NCBI GenBank assembly: GCA_016927185.1
Contig: JAFGND010000006.1
Coordinates: forward strand, 36,675-100,674
DNA: 64,000 nucleotides
Reading direction: 5' to 3'
Source: Candidatus Coatesiibacteriota bacterium
GTDB taxonomy: Bacteria; JAFGND01
Of this stretch, positions 62,494 to 64,000 are shown in pieces. Made by a program: the position numbers and the translations under genes. The notes under the pieces were generated by a model that was not told where the DNA came from, did not search any database, and was given only the letters and a program-made list of their open reading frames with translations. Each line of letters opens with the position of its first letter. The stretch's first letter is position 1.

Positions 62494-64000
62494 TCATTTC
62501 TCTCCTTTCTGAGGATGTGGTCTGCTCTTTTCCAGTAAGTCCTTGTTGACTTTTACTGGCTTCCTGTTCTTATCCTGGCGGAGATAACCTACTATCCTGT
62601 TCTCTGCTGTAAAATACTTTTTTGCAATTCGCTTTATATCTTCAGGAGTTATCTTTTCGTAGTAGTTTAATTTCTCCCTGTCATAATTCCAGTTTCCAGT
62701 GTTTATTTGTGATAAAGCAAGACTCATTGCTAGCCAGGTATTATCCTTCCACTTCCAGACCATTGAAGCTTTTATCAAAGTCAAAACTTTTTTAAGTTCA
62801 TCTGCTGATACCGATTCGCTCTTAAGCTTTTCCAGTTCAGAATATATTTCTCTTTCAAGCATTTCCAGATCCACTTCCTGAAATGGAATAGCTTCTATTG
62901 TAAAAAGCCCAGGTCCTCTTGGCCCTGGATCACCGGTATCTGCATATACTCCTGTAGCCAGCTTTTTATCCAAAACCAGATTCCTGTAAAGTCTTGAGGT
63001 TTTGCCGTTTGCAAGAATATCTGAAATGATGCTTAAAACATATGCTTCCTCATTCCCCTCAGGAGTATACCTGGGTTCGGATGGCATATGATATGAAATA
63101 ACTAACGTTGGATTATTCCAGTGCCAGACTGTTACCTTTCTTTCTCCCTCCTGAGGCAGCTCTCCACTCCATACGGGAGGAATTTGCTTGCCCTTTTTCC
63201 ATCTCCCGAAATACTTTTCGGCCAGGCTTTTCACCTCACCGACATCTACATCTCCAACTATCGCAGCAACTGCATTATTGGGAATATAATAAATACTGAA
63301 GTATTCCCATACCTTCTTTAGTGTATATGTTCTTATATCACCATAAAAACCTATTACTGGATAACGCTGAGGATGCTGAAGAAACGAAACTCCTAATACA
63401 GCATTGTAGAGTTTATTGTCTCCATGGTTTTGTCCCGTTCTATATTCTTCTGTAACAACATCTCTTTCCTGATAAAATTCCCTGAAAGATGGATTTATGA
63501 ATCTTTCTGATTCCATCAAGAACCAAAGTTCAAGCTTATTTGATGGCAAAGAAATATAATAAGTCGTGTTCGACTTGCTTGTCCATGCATTTTTCTCTAT
63601 TTCACCAGCTCTTGAATATATCATATCCCATTCTCTATCAATAATTAATTTTTTCTCTTCATTTTGTAAATCCTTCAGTTTTTTTTCAAGCTCCTCTTTC
63701 CTGTTCAATGCTTCCTTTGATGTCTGCCCAAACAAAGAGGCAAGCTCTCTTCCTATTGTTTCTATATCATCTATAATCCTCTTTTCCTTTTTCCAGTTCA
63801 TTGTTCCTATAACAGGAGTTCCCTTGAACATCATGTGTTCTATCATATGGCTTATTCCAGTTATACCAAGATGCTCATCAACTCCACCCACCTTAAAGAC
63901 TATAACTCCTGAGAATATGGGAATTTCAGGTCTTGGAACAACAATAAATGTCATCCCATTATCCAGAGTGAAGATATTGATATTTTTATCAACATCCTGC
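62494..64000 (-). CDS. M16-family zinc peptidase (5' end outside the window)
   Basis: Partial gene: the frame runs off the end of the window, since upstream codons read DNGMTFIVVPRPEIPIFSG in the same frame. At least 486 residues are visible. The zinc motif is HMIEH in GISHMIEHMMFKG, with the third ligand Glu expected in the ERFINPSFREFYQERDVVTEEYR region. IVGDVDVGEVKSLAEKYFGRW is a typical M16 block. It is followed one base later by its inactive-type homologue, and the pair probably forms a periplasmic heterodimeric oligopeptidase. The extreme N-terminus and any signal peptide cannot be seen. Confidence 0.92.
   Translation of the reverse strand, partial: QDVDKNINIFTLDNGMTFIVVPRPEIPIFSGVIVFKVGGVDEHLGITGISHMIEHMMFKGTPVIGTMNWKKEKRIIDDIETIGRELASLFGQTSKEALNRKEELEKKLKDLQNEEKKLIIDREWDMIYSRAGEIEKNAWTSKSNTTYYISLPSNKLELWFLMESERFINPSFREFYQERDVVTEEYRTGQNHGDNKLYNAVLGVSFLQHPQRYPVIGFYGDIRTYTLKKVWEYFSIYYIPNNAVAAIVGDVDVGEVKSLAEKYFGRWKKGKQIPPVWSGELPQEGERKVTVWHWNNPTLVISYHMPSEPRYTPEGNEEAYVLSIISDILANGKTSRLYRNLVLDKKLATGVYADTGDPGPRGPGLFTIEAIPFQEVDLEMLEREIYSELEKLKSESVSADELKKVLTLIKASMVWKWKDNTWLAMSLALSQINTGNWNYDREKLNYYEKITPEDIKRIAKKYFTAENRIVGYLRQDKNRKPVKVNKDLLEKSRPHPQKGEK

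Overview
The window is an AT-rich bacterial chromosome segment that is densely packed with genes. No gene-free stretch exceeds 300 bases, and I see no rRNA, tRNA, CRISPR array, insertion sequence or prophage. The cell is Gram-negative: there is a TolC-type outer-membrane channel, a LolCD-like ABC pair, an outer-membrane barrel protein, lipoproteins with lipoboxes, heptosyltransferase-like and O-antigen ligase-like enzymes. Several secreted proteins end in a C-terminal domain with a YPNPF-type motif, like the sorting or FlgD-type domains common in the FCB (Fibrobacteres-Chlorobi-Bacteroidetes) group and related candidate phyla. Together with the alternative GlmU-like enzyme, RNase HIII, a short AlaRS and a membrane pyrophosphatase, this suggests an uncultured FCB-related lineage (Cloacimonadota or Delongbacteria-like). 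The sequence alone does not settle the phylum. TGA, TAA and TAG are all used as stops, so the code is standard.

Layout. 1-4.6 kb: a HEAT/TPR protein with a PQQ-propeller protein, then a carbamoyltransferase with its SxtJ-like membrane partner. 4.8-9 kb: alaS with a response regulator, holB and cheD. 9.3-13.7 kb: a charged REC-like protein, guaB, a PseG-like enzyme and a GT9 glycosyltransferase in one tight operon. 13.7-17.1 kb: an opposing operon with a zinc-ribbon protein, TolC, a GlmU-like enzyme and a DUF5683-like protein. 17.2-20.9 kb: a shortened amino-acid permease and nadB-folC. 21-29 kb: surface propeller proteins, a lipoprotein, the membrane pyrophosphatase and a YchF-like GTPase. 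29.9-39.9 kb: tandem ankyrin proteins, a GT39-like enzyme, a Tat-exported DUF362 protein, an O-antigen ligase/ABC-permease fusion, an esterase-like protein and a MORN protein. 40-43.6 kb: ffh-rpsP-rimM and a radical SAM enzyme. 43.7-51.5 kb: an outer-membrane barrel, a beta-helix protein interrupted by an in-frame UGA, a BtrH-like protein, GT2 and DUF374 genes, and an ABC exporter operon ending in a Cys-containing unknown. 51.5-64 kb: a SPASM radical SAM, a polytopic membrane protein, RNase HIII, a CrtC-like lipoprotein, DUF2059 with a papain-like protease, a B12-type radical SAM, a MORN protein and an M16 peptidase pair that runs off the window.

The genes fall into three themes. Housekeeping genes cover translation, protein targeting, replication, NAD, folate and GMP synthesis. 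Envelope and surface-glycan genes are scattered singly or in short operons. Secreted repeat proteins form the third group. The strongest anomalies are the in-frame UGA at 44982-44984, which follows a Cys-Gly-Gly and is followed by a SECIS-like hairpin, and the single-chain O-antigen ligase plus ABC-2 permease at 35905-38025.
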